Assembly: GCF_000772945.1 (NCBI RefSeq)
Contig: NZ_JPVN01000001.1
Span: 281,993 to 345,992, forward strand
Direction of reading: 5' to 3'
DNA length: 64,000 nucleotides
DNA from: Ureibacillus manganicus DSM 26584
GTDB lineage: Bacteria > Bacillota > Bacilli > Bacillales_A > Planococcaceae
Made by a program: the position numbers and the translations under genes. Positions 45,148 through 53,910 of the stretch are shown here, in pieces (positions within the stretch are counted from its first letter, which is position 1; each line of letters begins with the position of its first letter). The notes beneath the pieces are model-generated. The model was not told the DNA's origin. It saw nothing but the letters and a program-made list of their open reading frames with translations, and searched no databases.

Positions 45148-46363
45148 GAATATTCACCACATTTTCTTTTAATAACTCTAACATTTTCTTCTTATATGCT
45201 TCTACGCCTGGTTGGTCAAATGGATTCACTTCTAATAAGTTCGCACTTATTACACAAGCCTTCATAAAGAAGAACATTAAATAGCCAACATGATAAGCAT
45301 CAAGCTTCGGTATGCAAATCTTCATTACTGGTACTCCGCCTTCTTCGTGAGCAAGGACGACACCATCTTTAGAAGTTGCATTGATTTCGTTCATCGAGCG
45401 GCCAGCTAAATAATTTAGTCCATCCGCATCATTTAACATAAACGGAACTTCAATATCTTCTTCGATTTCATCAAAATGAATTAATGTTTCAAAGAGAATA
45501 CGACTTCCTTCTTGGATGAATTGACCAATCGCATGTAAATCAGTTGAAAACGATACCGTTGTTGGATAAAGGCCTTTATGCTCTTTCCCTTCGCTTTCGC
45601 CAAATAATTGCTTCCACCATTCATGGAGCTTTATTAAACGTGGCTCAAAGGATGCAAGTAGCTCAAGCGAATATCCTTGGTTGTAAAGGTCAAAACGAGC
45701 TAAAGCATATTGATAGGCAGCGTTTGACTCTACATCTTCATTGTCCAAGTCACTTTCAGCACGCTTAGCCCCTTCTACAAATGCTTGAATGTCAATACCG
45801 CTCGCTGCAATTGGTAATAATCCAGCAGGTGTAAACACAGAATAGCGTCCTCCTACCTCTGAAGGAATTACAAACTGACGATATCCACATTGTTCTGCAA
45901 TTTGTTTCAAAATCCCTTTATGTGCATCTGTTGTTACTAAAATACGCTCACTAGCTTCAGATCCGTAGCGATTTTCCATATATTCTTTTATGATACGGAA
46001 TGCAAGGGCTGGCTCCATCGTAGAACCTGACTTTGATACAACATTTACATAAACACTTTTATTCTCTAAATACGAAATAAGTTGTTTTAAGTAAGCACCG
46101 CTCATGTTATTTCCTGCGTATATGATCTCTACACCGTTATTTGTACGGAAATAAGGTGTTAACGCATCAATAACAGCTCGAGCCCCAAGGAAAGAACCCC
46201 CTACCCCGATGACAAGCAAGACATCGGCATGTTCTTGAATCTCCTCTGCCACTTGTTGAATTGCAAATAGTTCTTCCACTCGGCAATCTATATAATGCTT
46301 CATATCTGGAACTACAACCATATCAAACTGTCCAGTGTTATTTGGATAATCAAATTTTAGCAT
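45140..46363 (-). CDS. pgi: Glucose-6-phosphate isomerase, short N-terminus
   Basis: 407-residue glycolytic isomerase. GVGGSFLGARAVIDAL, VSKSGSTMEPALAFRI, GGRYSVFTPAGLLP, the catalytic LFGESEGKEHKG loop and the VNPFDQPGVE(A)YK C-terminal signature are all present. The usual Bacillales protein is about 450 residues; here the N-terminal helical segment before the DMV..PD strand is about 40 residues shorter. The ATG at 46363 with AGGAG seven bases upstream is convincing, and the upstream sequence holds no in-frame extension with homology, so this looks genuine. Confidence 0.92.
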   Translation of the reverse strand: MLKFDYPNNTGQFDMVVVPDMKHYIDCRVEELFAIQQVAEEIQEHADVLLVIGVGGSFLGARAVIDALTPYFRTNNGVEIIYAGNNMSGAYLKQLISYLENKSVYVNVVSKSGSTMEPALAFRIIKEYMENRYGSEASERILVTTDAHKGILKQIAEQCGYRQFVIPSEVGGRYSVFTPAGLLPIAASGIDIQAFVEGAKRAESDLDNEDVESNAAYQYALARFDLYNQGYSLELLASFEPRLIKLHEWWKQLFGESEGKEHKGLYPTTVSFSTDLHAIGQFIQEGSRILFETLIHFDEIEEDIEVPFMLNDADGLNYLAGRSMNEINATSKDGVVLAHEEGGVPVMKICIPKLDAYHVGYLMFFFMKACVISANLLEVNPFDQPGVEAYKKKMLELLKENVVNIHE

Positions 46364-46534
46364 GATTCTACTCCTAAAAAATGCTTGCTCAAACGACCTC
46401 AAGCAAGCGCTATATTTTTAATACTATTAACTATTATATTTATAAAGGATAGGCAAATATGTTTCAATAACAATATTTACCTTGGCTCTTGGCACATTAA
46501 ATCTCGCAAATAAGTTACGAGTCCCCTAGGTTCA

Positions 46535-46582
46535 GAAAAATAAAGGGCCACCCTAAAAATAAAACCTTTTGAGGGGCCCTGC
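46535..46582 (-). terminator. Terminator of galU
   Basis: AGGGCC (46544-46549) pairs with GGCCCT (46575-46580), extended by an imperfect inner stem to an AAAA/TTTT pairing; TTTATTTTT follows on the minus strand. It should separate galU from pgi-pgcA. Confidence 0.65.
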
Positions 46583-46591
46583 CTAAAAATT

Positions 46592-47476
46592 CTACAATTC
46601 CTCTTGAATAAATGTACGCAAGTATTGGCGTAATCGATCTTGTAAATCTTCGCGCTCTAATGCAAATTCAAGTGTCGCTTGGATAAAACCGAATTTACTT
46701 CCAATATCGTAAAGCTTTCCAATAACATCTTGTGCAACAATACGTTCACTATGATTTAATAATTCAATCGCATCTGTTAACTGAATTTCTCCACCAACAC
46801 CTGGTCTTGTCGCTTCTAACGCTTTGAAAATATTTGGCGTTAATACATAACGACCCATAATAGCCAGGTTAGAAGGTGCATCTTCTGCTTTTGGTTTTTC
46901 AACAAATCCTTTTACCTCAATCGGTTTTCCTTTTTCAATGCCGTTTGCTGGATTGATAACACCATATTGATGAACAGCACTCATCGGTACTTCTTGAACA
47001 CCAATAACAGACGCTTGTTCTTTTTCATATGTTTTAATTAATTGCTCTAGTGCAGGAGTTTCTGCATTTAACACAATATCTCCTAAAAGAACGGCAAATG
47101 GCTCGTCCCCGATGAAACGATGTGCACAGTAGATCGCATCTCCTAAACCTTTTTGCTCTTTTTGACGGATATAGTGGATGTTGGCAAGGTTCGTAATATC
47201 TTGAATTTCCTTAAGATCATCCCACTTACCTTTTTTCGCAAGTAATTCTTCAAGCTCATACGTTTTATCGAAATGGTCTTCAATAGCGCGTTTATTACGA
47301 CCACTAATAATGATGATATCCTCGATCCCAGATTGAACAGCTTCTTCTACGATATATTGAATCGTTGGCTTGTCCACGATTGGTAACATTTCTTTTGGTT
47401 GTGCTTTTGTAACAGGTAGGAAACGTGTACCTAAGCCTGCTGCTGGAATAACCGCTTTTCTAACTTTTTGACTCAT
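46592..47476 (-). CDS. galU: UTP-glucose-1-phosphate uridylyltransferase (GalU/GtaB)
   Basis: 294-residue nucleotidyltransferase making UDP-glucose. The signature VRKAVIPAAGLGTRFLPVTKAQPKEMLPIVDKPTIQY opens the protein, with the uridine/glucose-binding QKEQKGLGDAI, LLGDI, GFVEKP and PGVGGEIQLTDAI segments. The ATG at 47476 gives the family length and an N-terminus (MSQKVRKAVIP) matching GtaB; the longer reading frame upstream is a non-conserved hydrophobic stretch. Confidence 0.95.
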   Translation of the reverse strand: MSQKVRKAVIPAAGLGTRFLPVTKAQPKEMLPIVDKPTIQYIVEEAVQSGIEDIIIISGRNKRAIEDHFDKTYELEELLAKKGKWDDLKEIQDITNLANIHYIRQKEQKGLGDAIYCAHRFIGDEPFAVLLGDIVLNAETPALEQLIKTYEKEQASVIGVQEVPMSAVHQYGVINPANGIEKGKPIEVKGFVEKPKAEDAPSNLAIMGRYVLTPNIFKALEATRPGVGGEIQLTDAIELLNHSERIVAQDVIGKLYDIGSKFGFIQATLEFALEREDLQDRLRQYLRTFIQEEL

Positions 47477-47667
47477 TTCAACAACTCCGATTCGTATTAT
47501 AAAAATAAAAATTAATTTTGATTTTGATAGATACAATAATTGTACTATATTCTTTTGTTAAATTCGTTAAATTTCCATAAATTAATACTAGCATAAAAAA
47601 GAATATCTTCAATATATTATCCCGAATAATTGTAACTATTTGGATAAAAGGAGGAAAATGAGCACAT

Positions 47668-47708
47668 AAAAACCTCGATTTAGGAGGAAATTTTCCTAAA
47701 TCGAGGCT
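47668..47708 (-). terminator. Terminator of hpf
   Basis: Perfect 13-bp stem CCTCGATTTAGGA/TCCTAAATCGAGG, loop of eight, A-run before it on the plus strand. Confidence 0.92.
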
Positions 47709-47718
47709 GGAAAGGCTG

Positions 47719-48270
47719 TTATTGAGTTTCAATTAAACCGTATTTACCATCTTTACGTTTATAAACGATGTTTGTACCGTTTGATTCTGCATCTGTGTAG
47801 ATGTAGAAATCATGGCCAAGTAAGTTCATTTGAAGAATTGCTTCTTCATCGTCCATAGGTTTAAGGCTAAATTGTTTTGTTCGAACGATTGTGAATTCTT
47901 CTTCGTCAGTTGTTGTTTCTGGAGCTGTTCCATTCGCTGCGTAGAAGATCCCTACACCTTCACGTTCACGGAACTTACGGTTTACCTTTGTTTTGTGTTT
48001 ACGAATTTGTCGTTCTAATTTATCGACGATTAGGTCAACTGCTGCATACATGTCATTATGACGTTCTTCTGCACGGAGTGTTACGTTTTTCATTGGGATA
48101 GTGACTTCCACTTTTGTTTGCTTGTCGTTGTAAACTTTCAGATTGACATTGGCTTTGGCTTCAAAATCTTCGCCAAAATAACGCTCAATTTTTTCAATTT
48201 TGTTCTCAACATACTCGCGTATTGCTGGAGTTACCTCAATGTTTTCACCACGAATGTTAAATTTAATCAT
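47719..48270 (-). CDS. hpf: Long-form ribosome hibernation promoting factor (HPF)
   Basis: 183-residue factor that dimerises 70S ribosomes into inactive 100S in stationary phase. The N-terminal domain (MIKFNIRGENIEVTPAIREYVENKIEKIERYF, about 1-95) binds the ribosome, and the C-terminal dimerisation domain (IVRTKQFSLKPMDDEEAILQMNLLGHDFYIYTDAES) is complete. AGGAG precedes the ATG. A sigma-H-type promoter lies about 210 bp upstream, matching the stationary-phase role known for yvyD in B. subtilis. Confidence 0.95.
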   Translation of the reverse strand: MIKFNIRGENIEVTPAIREYVENKIEKIERYFGEDFEAKANVNLKVYNDKQTKVEVTIPMKNVTLRAEERHNDMYAAVDLIVDKLERQIRKHKTKVNRKFREREGVGIFYAANGTAPETTTDEEEFTIVRTKQFSLKPMDDEEAILQMNLLGHDFYIYTDAESNGTNIVYKRKDGKYGLIETQ

Positions 48271-48477
48271 GTAAACTCCTCCTTTTAGTCAATTGCGCCT
48301 TGGCTTTTTTTACTTCCTAGATTTTTTCGAGCACGCTCGATCAAACCTGTGGCATCCGCCAGTGGCTATAACTGCATTCAGTGATAGTTAAACTATACTG
48401 ATAGTAGTATCTTCGTCTTAAGCTAACAACATTCATCATTGTAAAAACTATGTGAATGAAGTTAACCCTTAGTAAAT

Positions 48478-48507
48478 ATATTCTACATAGTGTGAAGAAT
48501 ATCCTGC
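48478..48507 (-). promoter_or_regulatory. Sigma-H-type promoter of hpf
   Basis: Minus strand GCAGGATAT (48499-48507), 12 bp, GTAGAATAT (48478-48486) fits RnAGGAwWW-N12-RnnGAATww at every defined position. It leaves a leader of about 205 nt; apart from this promoter the 48271-48611 gap shows nothing recognisable, and no sigma-B box was found. Confidence 0.55.
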
Positions 48508-48611
48508 CATTCCTGTCGAAATCTTTCATTATCTAGCAACAAATTTCGCATCACCTGAGATTGATATAAAAGACTCAACAAAGTTAATCATATATACGAT
48601 TTGGAGTCCAA

Positions 48612-49004
48612 TTATTTATATTTCTTTGCAAATACCTCTTTTTTTCTACGCTGCTTCATCTCGTTAATGATTAAATCCACTATGTCTGGCTGGTCAACAA
48701 TTTGAACCCCTAACTGTTTACCTTGTCCAAATCGTTTTGACCAAACGACCTCACCTATGACACGAATATTTGTCACATCGAGAACGAATTGGACTTCTAA
48801 TTGTAATGGCTTACTTTTACTTTCCCCAATTTCGACATTCGTATATATTTTTATACCTCGAGGACTTAAATCGAGAATTTTACAAGGATGACTAATATTA
48901 ATGATTTTATCATTGGCTTGTTCATCCTTATCTATAAAGACGAAACTGGCTTCAATTGGTTCATTAAACACGAACCGAAAGCCTTCTTGCCTTTTAAATT
49001 GCAT
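48612..49004 (-). CDS. PilZ-domain protein
   Basis: 130-residue protein with a single PilZ domain that binds cyclic-di-GMP in this family. The two motifs are visible: basic N-terminal residues (MQFKRQEGFRF) and DLSPRG (about 64-69). No flanking domain. Located between hpf and the flagellar genes, it may tune motility, but no direct target can be inferred. AGGAGG lies seven bases before the ATG. The 49005-49249 upstream stretch has no gene. Confidence 0.8.
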   Translation of the reverse strand: MQFKRQEGFRFVFNEPIEASFVFIDKDEQANDKIINISHPCKILDLSPRGIKIYTNVEIGESKSKPLQLEVQFVLDVTNIRVIGEVVWSKRFGQGKQLGVQIVDQPDIVDLIINEMKQRRKKEVFAKKYK

Positions 49005-49249
49005 GGAGTTTCCTCCTATACTTATTAGTTACTTCTTACTATTATTATCTTCCTTACGTTTGGGAAAGTCGAATAAAATCATTGGTTTGTGAAGTGAATT
49101 TATTAAGGATGTTCAAGGATTTGTAAAAAATATTAAGGGGATTATTTGTGTTTGGTGATATGAAAATTTGAGTATTTTTGGATTATCTGAATATGTCTTG
49201 TGTTGAGATTGGGTATCTTCGGTTTATTGAATAATTATAGGGAAATATA

Positions 49250-49287
49250 ATAAAAAGCTCTGCAGGAAATTTCTTTCATGCAGAGCC
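49250..49287 (-). terminator. Terminator of the flaG-fliD-fliT-fliS operon
   Basis: GCTCTGCA (49257-49264) / TGCAGAGC (49279-49286) stem with inner GAAA/TTTC pairing, preceded on the plus strand by an A-run. Confidence 0.85.
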
Positions 49288-49298
49288 GGTAGTTACTA

Positions 49299-49703
49299 TT
49301 AAATTTGTTGTGCATTACTAAATTGTTGTTGTCGTGTAATTTGAATGACTTGCTTCCAAGTGTCGCGGAACTCAGTTGTAAGACCAATTACTTCATCGAT
49401 AATTTCTTTATTGTTATTGATATTTGCCTCCATTAGACGTCGATTCATATAGTCATATAACGAAAGCATTTGTTGACCAACTTCTTGATCTGTTTTTAAC
49501 GTAACCATCAATTCATGGATAATGGCTTGAGCTTTTTGAATGTTTGTGTTTTTTTCTTGAATATCATTTGCGTCAATCGCCATTTTCGCTTTAGTCAAAA
49601 ACTTTAAACAACCGTTGTATAACATTAATGTCAATTCACCTGGAGAAGCGGTTGTAACACTATTTTGTTGATATGCATTAAATGCTGCATTGTTTGTTAC
49701 CAA
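49299..49703 (-). CDS. fliS: Flagellin export chaperone FliS
   Basis: 134-residue helical chaperone binding the flagellin C-terminus. NAAFNAYQQNSVTTASPGELTLMLYNGCLKFL is the family signature. The start is TTG at 49701-49703 with AAGGAG eight bases upstream; the GTG three codons earlier sits in that site. Last gene of the flaG operon, after fliT, so the order is fliD-fliT-fliS instead of fliD-fliS-fliT as in B. subtilis. Confidence 0.94.
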   Translation of the reverse strand: MVTNNAAFNAYQQNSVTTASPGELTLMLYNGCLKFLTKAKMAIDANDIQEKNTNIQKAQAIIHELMVTLKTDQEVGQQMLSLYDYMNRRLMEANINNNKEIIDEVIGLTTEFRDTWKQVIQITRQQQFSNAQQI

Positions 49704-49733
49704 TGTTAACACTCCTTTTTTAGATAGTAGAGA

Positions 49734-50093
49734 TTATTTTTTCTTATCGTAATATTTGCCATCCATCACTCGAACAGATGAATAGGGATTAATATATTGT
49801 TTTTCCTTTTTCTTTGCAGTTTGTAGGGTTTTCATATCTGATTTTACTTCTTGCATGACTGTTTCCAATCGTTCACGAATTCCTCTGTCTAACTCTATGA
49901 ATATGGCGTGAACTTTGTTTTCAGGATTTATTTTGAATCCTTCATCTTGTAATAAAGCTAATACTTTCCCACGTTGATCCAGCTGACGATCAAGTTCTTG
50001 TAAAAACGTGTCCCTTTCTTCTCCCTTTGGAACCTTTTCTAATAACTGAAATAGCTTCGCTGAAAGTTGCAGGAACTGTTGCTCATGATCCAT
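49734..50093 (-). CDS. fliT: FliT-like flagellar export chaperone
   Basis: 119-residue helical protein located between fliD and fliS. The C-terminal INPYSSVRVMDGKYYDKKK is typical of the short FliT/FlgN-like proteins in Bacillales flagellar operons; sequence divergence in this family is high, so the name rests on position and this tail. It probably keeps FliD unfolded or controls its export. The ATG at 50093 has GGAG nine bases upstream. Confidence 0.7.
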   Translation of the reverse strand: MDHEQQFLQLSAKLFQLLEKVPKGEERDTFLQELDRQLDQRGKVLALLQDEGFKINPENKVHAIFIELDRGIRERLETVMQEVKSDMKTLQTAKKKEKQYINPYSSVRVMDGKYYDKKK

Positions 50094-50113
50094 TGATGTC
50101 AACTCCAATCAAA

Positions 50114-52627
50114 TTAATAAAATTGATTCATTAACATAGTCGATTGATTATTCGCCTTGCTAATCATCGTTTCCATTGCGGAGAACTGTCTCCAATAGCG
50201 ATTTTCAATATCAACTAATTTATCCTCAAAAGAGTCAATACGCTTATTGACATCGCGCAAGTAATTTCCAAGTGTAAACTGAGTTTCATTCCAAGTAGCT
50301 TTACCAGCTCGTTCATCGATATTATTCTCAATGGTATCAATCGTTGTACGAATTTTACGTAATATGCCGTTTGTATTAATTTTTTTAGTTTCATTATTAA
50401 TAGTAAATTCAGCTTCTTTTTCACCGCTTAATGTAAACAACTGAGTTACTGCATCGGGATCTTCTTCAAGAGCTTTTTGTAATTTAAACTCGTCGATTTC
50501 TAAAGTTCCACCCGACCTATAATCCCGTGAAGTCGTAATCCCAATATTGAATAATGTGTTAAATTTCGAATTGGAGACAGCAGGATTTGATTCATAGATT
50601 AAACTTCTCAATGAAGAAAGACCATTTTGAATAATGGCATCACCGCGCAACATACCACTTTTCGCTTTTTCCTCCCAAAGTTCAATCTCTTTTTCTTCCA
50701 TTTCTTTACGTTGAAGGGATGTTAATGGTTTAAAATCACGATATTTTGTTTCACTTGTTTTATTTTTTAAATCTGTAATTAAACCGTTGTAAGTTTTTAC
50801 AAATTCTTTAATTTTATCAATAATTTCATTGACATTGCTATTAGATGTAAGTTGTACTGTATTTACTTTAGTTTCTGCATTAACATTCGTTTGATTAATC
50901 GTTTTGTCAGGATTTAAAATTCCTGCTTCTTGTGCATCTTTTTCTGCTGTATCCAACGCATATTTAGCATTCGTTTCGCGTGCAATTGCAGCTTCATAAT
51001 CCTCTTTTGCTTCAGTGTAATTTTTATGAAGTTGATCTTGTTTTGCTAATTTTTTAAATGCATCTTGTTGTGTGGTTGAAATATTATCCCATAGACTTTG
51101 CTTATCTCCTAATTCACCAACTGTGACCGTATCAGTGTTTGAATCGTAAGTTAGTTTATCTTTAAGAGAGTTATACTTCGTTTTTAAATCATCAGCACTT
51201 GCTTTTGCCTTATAGGTAGATAAGTTACTAAATAAATGGTCTAACTCTTCTTTATCATATGATTTTAATGCATTTTTCAAATCATCATTAAAACCAGTAA
51301 AACCGCTAATCTCATTACGAATTGTATCAATATCTTTATTACTATCATAGGTGAAATCTGATAACTTCGTGAAATCCTTCAATTTGTTTTTATATTCTTC
51401 GTATTTCGCCTGTTCTTTATAAATTGCGATCTCCGATTGATTCGAGAGACTTAATAAGTTGTTATCCGTAATAGTTAATAAATTTTCTTTATTTTCTAAG
51501 CTACTTTCGTTAATCGCTGTTTTAATAGCATTAACAGATAATCCATCGCCTAGTTCGTCAAAAAACTTTTTTTCTGAATCAGAAAGGTTTTTCCAAATGT
51601 TATAAGTTTCCTGTTGGGATAGATTTAAGGTTGCGTATGTGGGACTTACCCCAAAAGCTGCTAAATATGCGTAGTCATGGTCTTGTGCATAACTTTTGGA
51701 AGTGTCATTACCACCAAAATATTTATCCTTCTCACCTACTATTGGAGGTTCAGAATCTGTTGAGCCATTAAGTACAATATTTTTTGCAGTTTTATCTTCT
51801 GTAGCAAGTTCCATCTCTTTTAATGCTGCTTTATATTTTTCAGCAAAAGTACTTTTAATATTAAATTTCTCTTTTAAAGTAACACTGTAGCCCGAGATAG
51901 TAAAACTGTTCGTAGATCTCTCCGTTGCAATACCATTTACCTGAAAGACTGCATTTGTTCCATCTATAGATTGAACAAGCCCTTCAGCATCAGTTGAAAA
52001 TCCGAGTTTAGTTAAGATTGCATCATTGCTAGCTACAATCTCAATTTCTCTACCTTCTTTATTGTCCCCCGTATTTTTAGCCGTAATTGAAAATCGACCA
52101 TTTTCAAAAACCATTGTAACTCCAGCTTTACTTGAGTTCACTTTGCTAACAAACTGATCCACAGTCATATCTTCTGTAATTTCAATTTTTGTTGCAGTAT
52201 CCGCCATCTTACCATTACTTTGAAGTGCTTTTAATTCAATAAATCCTGTCCCCGTTAAATCACTAACTTTTGAAGTATTCGTTAAATTTACTTGAGATCC
52301 AACTGCACGTGCTGCTGTTGCAAGTTGGGATACTCCTTCAATTGATAGCGTTCCTGAAGCTGCGCTTGTAGCAACAGCAGTTAAATAATCTGAATTTGAC
52401 GATGTTACGGTTTTCGGATTCATACTTTTTAATATAAAATTATCGGCAATATACGTATCAAAGGTTTTTAATTTTGTATTAATTTCTCGATATGCATCTC
52501 GTTGCCATTCATAGGTTTGTTTTTTCTGTTCTAGTTTATCTAAAGGTGCACGTTCAGCAACCAATAACTTTTCTACTAAACTATCGATATCCATACCAGA
52601 GGCTAATCCGCCAATTCGCATTGTCAT
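50114..52627 (-). CDS. fliD: Flagellar hook-associated protein 2 (filament cap) FliD, enlarged
   Basis: 837-residue cap protein, against about 498 in B. subtilis. The N-terminal FliD_N part (MRIGGLASGMDIDSLVEKLL ... IADNFILKSMNPK, about 1-105) and the C-terminal FliD_C part (from about 570, EIIDKIKEFVKTYNGLI ... SKANNQSTMLMNQFY) are conserved. Between them lies an insertion of about 300 mostly helical, Lys/Asp/Asn-rich residues, presumably an exposed outer domain. The ATG at 52627 has GGGTGAT six bases upstream. It follows flaG by 18 bp. Confidence 0.95.
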   Translation of the reverse strand: MTMRIGGLASGMDIDSLVEKLLVAERAPLDKLEQKKQTYEWQRDAYREINTKLKTFDTYIADNFILKSMNPKTVTSSNSDYLTAVATSAASGTLSIEGVSQLATAARAVGSQVNLTNTSKVSDLTGTGFIELKALQSNGKMADTATKIEITEDMTVDQFVSKVNSSKAGVTMVFENGRFSITAKNTGDNKEGREIEIVASNDAILTKLGFSTDAEGLVQSIDGTNAVFQVNGIATERSTNSFTISGYSVTLKEKFNIKSTFAEKYKAALKEMELATEDKTAKNIVLNGSTDSEPPIVGEKDKYFGGNDTSKSYAQDHDYAYLAAFGVSPTYATLNLSQQETYNIWKNLSDSEKKFFDELGDGLSVNAIKTAINESSLENKENLLTITDNNLLSLSNQSEIAIYKEQAKYEEYKNKLKDFTKLSDFTYDSNKDIDTIRNEISGFTGFNDDLKNALKSYDKEELDHLFSNLSTYKAKASADDLKTKYNSLKDKLTYDSNTDTVTVGELGDKQSLWDNISTTQQDAFKKLAKQDQLHKNYTEAKEDYEAAIARETNAKYALDTAEKDAQEAGILNPDKTINQTNVNAETKVNTVQLTSNSNVNEIIDKIKEFVKTYNGLITDLKNKTSETKYRDFKPLTSLQRKEMEEKEIELWEEKAKSGMLRGDAIIQNGLSSLRSLIYESNPAVSNSKFNTLFNIGITTSRDYRSGGTLEIDEFKLQKALEEDPDAVTQLFTLSGEKEAEFTINNETKKINTNGILRKIRTTIDTIENNIDERAGKATWNETQFTLGNYLRDVNKRIDSFEDKLVDIENRYWRQFSAMETMISKANNQSTMLMNQFY

Positions 52628-52645
52628 CTTTGAATCACCCAATTC

Positions 52646-53011
52646 CTATATCTTTTTATCTATAATCATTCCTGCTAATCTTTGCATCTCATAAAATACA
52701 TCTAATAATTTTTTTGGAGGAATTTCTCTTACAACTTCTTCAGTTTCAGAATTTACAAGTTGTACAAAATATTGTTCTAATCCCTCATGGTAAATAAATT
52801 TTAGCTCACTGTTGTTAATTTTAAAGAACTCATTTACCGAATCAACTGCTTTTTGTAATTTTTCGCTAGACTGTTCTTGTTTATTTTCTGTAAAATTTGG
52901 TAGGTGTTCTTCAACCCTATCCTGTTTTACAGCATAATCTTGATTTACATTTTCTAGTTTATTATTTGAAGCTACTTTATCTATTGTATGGCTATGAGAA
53001 TCTATACGCAT
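52646..53011 (-). CDS. flaG: Flagellar protein FlaG
   Basis: 121-residue FlaG/YvyC family protein; the domain (EFFKINNSELKFIYHEGLEQYFVQLVNSETEEVVREIPPKKLLDVFYEMQRLAGMIIDKKI split across about 60-121) is complete, with the family's IPPKKLLD. It may influence filament length. The ATG at 53011 has GGAGG eight bases upstream. First gene of flaG-fliD-fliT-fliS, under the sigma-D promoter at 53048-53074. Confidence 0.9.
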   Translation of the reverse strand: MRIDSHSHTIDKVASNNKLENVNQDYAVKQDRVEEHLPNFTENKQEQSSEKLQKAVDSVNEFFKINNSELKFIYHEGLEQYFVQLVNSETEEVVREIPPKKLLDVFYEMQRLAGMIIDKKI

Positions 53012-53047
53012 AAATCTATCCTCCAAACAAAAAGTATCTTGTTATTA

Positions 53048-53074
53048 TTATCGGTTGATTATTTTAATAGTTTA
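53048..53074 (-). promoter_or_regulatory. Sigma-D promoter of flaG-fliD-fliT-fliS
   Basis: Minus strand TAAA (53071-53074), 15 bp, ACCGATAA (53048-53055): one base from the TAAA-N15-GCCGATAA consensus, 37 bp before the flaG start. Confidence 0.75.
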
Positions 53075-53176
53075 CTTTTTGAATGAAAGTGGAGTAATTT
53101 CTTTCAATAAATAGCCCCTACTTTTCAATAGGTAGTGGTGAATTATGAAACTATTTTATCCTCAAATGTGGGCAAT

Positions 53177-53371
53177 CTAGATGCATGTTTGTTGATTCCT
53201 CGTATCCAGGCATATTACCATAGAGTGCTCTCGATCCACGTCACCTAGAAATTCCTTGATTAATAAATAAGCATTATGAGCTGAACAAATACGACGATTC
53301 TTGTACATCAATATTTTCTCCTCACTAACTTCACCTAATGCTACAGGTTTTACAGGTTGTTGCTTTTCCAT
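53177..53371 (-). pseudogene. Truncated RadC-like (JAB domain) gene fragment
   Basis: 64 codons from an ATG with a perfect AGGAGG (seven-base spacing). RRICSAHNAYLLIKEFLGDVDREHSMVICLDTRNQ matches the beginning of the RadC/JAB deubiquitinase-like domain found in mobile-element RadC proteins, but the reading stops (TAG) right after LDTRNQQTCI, before the metal-binding HxH motif. The frame after the stop continues IAHI then a second stop, in the place where intact relatives read a similar strand, so decay is likely. It lies, oddly, between hag and flaG. A translated remnant cannot be excluded. Confidence 0.6.
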
Positions 53372-53592
53372 GTGAATTCCTCCTAAAATTAAAATCGACC
53401 CTACTCCGATGATTGAAGTAGAGGCTTTGTCACTTGATTCTTGAACATCTGATGTTCTTGTTTTGTTGTTACTGATTATGTATTTTTGTAACTTTAGATT
53501 CGGTGTGCAACAGGGGGAATTGTAATATAAGTGTACTTTCGGGGCACAATTGATTTTCTTTGTTTTCCTTAAAAAAAGCAACATCCCCAATC

Positions 53593-53832
53593 CTAATTGA
53601 CTTCGGATTGTAGCTGCTGCTCTAAGGAATGTACTCCCTGATTTAATGTATTCATTTGCTCTTGCAACCTGCTACGCTCAATTGGCGTAAGTTCATTGTC
53701 ACGAGCATACTCTGCAAGTTCTTTCATCTCATATAGCTTGTTCTCTATCTGTTCTAAGATAGCGTCTCTCTGTCTACCCCATTCAACCTGTTCTTCTAGA
53801 AATTTTTTATGCTCCTGTTGATCTTTGTCCAT
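53593..53832 (-). CDS. Small coiled-coil protein downstream side of hag
   Basis: 79-residue, highly charged, all-helical protein without membrane segment (EEQVEWGRQRDAILEQIENKLYEMKEL in the middle is heptad-like). AGGAGGTGA precedes the ATG. It lies in the flagellar region between the hag terminator and flaG in the same direction. Not recognised as a known family; a chaperone-like role in the flagellar system is only a positional guess. Confidence 0.6.
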   Translation of the reverse strand: MDKDQQEHKKFLEEQVEWGRQRDAILEQIENKLYEMKELAEYARDNELTPIERSRLQEQMNTLNQGVHSLEQQLQSEVN

Positions 53833-53864
53833 GGGTCACCTCCTATTGAACAACCTTTTACTGT

Positions 53865-53897
53865 TAAAAAAGAGACCCTAGCATTGCTAGAGCCTCT
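53865..53897 (-). terminator. Terminator of hag
   Basis: GAG-A-C-C-CTAGC (53872-53882) and GCTAG-A-G-C-CTC (53886-53896) pair around loop ATT with two mismatches; the plus-strand A-run before it gives UUUUUU on the minus transcript. Confidence 0.75.
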
Positions 53898-53910
53898 AAT
53901 ATTGTAATTA

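Noticed and set aside
46364..46534. Missing N-terminal exon-like part of pgi by frameshift
   Set aside because: No frame in this AT-rich stretch encodes residues resembling the missing Pgi helices.
48341..48529. Small gene upstream of hpf
   Set aside because: No ribosome site, non-protein-like composition, and it overlaps the well-matched sigma-H promoter.
53372..53590. N-terminal extension of the RadC-like fragment
   Set aside because: The upstream 73 codons have no family similarity, and the perfect AGGAGG lies at the internal ATG (53371).
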